In this document: one piece after another, positions 5,838 to 5,972 of the stretch
Position numbering within the stretch: position 1 is the first letter of the stretch
How the letters are laid out: every line of letters starts with the position of its first letter
Assembly (NCBI GenBank): GCA_050725495.1
Contig: JBOHHM010000139.1
Span: 1 to 5,972, forward strand
DNA length: 5,972 bases
From: JBOHHM01 sp050725495
GTDB taxonomy: Bacteria; Pseudomonadota; Gammaproteobacteria; Burkholderiales; Burkholderiaceae_C
Direction: 5' to 3'
Notes under the pieces: model-generated
Databases searched by the model: none
Told to the model about the DNA's origin: nothing
What the model saw: only the letters and a program-made list of their open reading frames with translations
Translations under genes and position numbers: made by a program

Positions 5838-5841
5838 CTGC

Positions 5842-5972
5842 TTAACGTGCCGCAGCGCGGTCGGAAATCATTTTGGGCGTGATGAACACCAGCATTTCCT
5901 GCTTGTTGGCGGTACGCGACCTGGTCTTGAACAGATTGCCCACGGCAGGCAGGTCGCCCAGCAGCGGCACCT
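5842..5972 (-). CDS. pilQ: Type IV pilus secretin PilQ, C-terminal end (runs off the right edge)
   Basis: The last 42 complete codons and the TAA stop are visible. The peptide reads VPLLGDLPAVGNLFKTRSRT, then ANKQEMLVFITPKMISDRAAAR. This is the end of the secretin domain, with its VPLLGD-P-GNLFK turn and the final beta-strand LVFITPKM. PilQ forms the outer-membrane ring through which type IV pili pass. The rest of a likely pilMNOPQ operon would lie beyond the right edge. The position directly before aroK and aroB supports the call. Confidence 0.94.
   Translation of the reverse strand, partial: VPLLGDLPAVGNLFKTRSRTANKQEMLVFITPKMISDRAAAR

Overview
This GC-rich window looks like chromosomal DNA from a betaproteobacterium of the order Burkholderiales, most likely the family Comamonadaceae. 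The assignment rests on recognised protein sequences and gene order (pilQ, aroK, aroB, dgt, then gltB) and on a degenerate dispersed repeat of Comamonadaceae type. No database search was run. Every gene I accept lies on the minus strand, so transcription runs from the high coordinates to the low ones.

Right part (5972 down to 2940): the end of the type IV pilus secretin gene pilQ is followed 4 bases later by aroK (shikimate kinase, GTG start), then aroB (3-dehydroquinate synthase) and dgt (dGTPase-like HD hydrolase). These are intact housekeeping genes. AroB and AroK catalyse two steps of the shikimate pathway.

Middle (2939 down to 1199): about 290 bases with no convincing gene lead into a DUF1415 protein. 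Its stop overlaps the start of a class I SAM-dependent methyltransferase (ATGA), so the two form a translationally coupled pair of uncertain function.

Left part (1227 down to 1): an 864-base insertion-like unit carries a Y1/HUH transposase of the REP-associated (RAYT) kind. It is bounded by a perfect 23-bp inverted repeat, and each copy of that repeat can fold into a hairpin. One end lies inside the 3' end of the methyltransferase gene and supplies its last residues and stop. The other end lies 6 bases upstream of a good sigma70-type promoter for gltB, whose first 99 codons fill the left edge.

The most interesting part is this RAYT unit: its end structure, its remodelling of the methyltransferase C-terminus, and a hairpin over the transposase start region. 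I see no CRISPR array, tRNA, rRNA, defence system or other clearly new multi-gene system.
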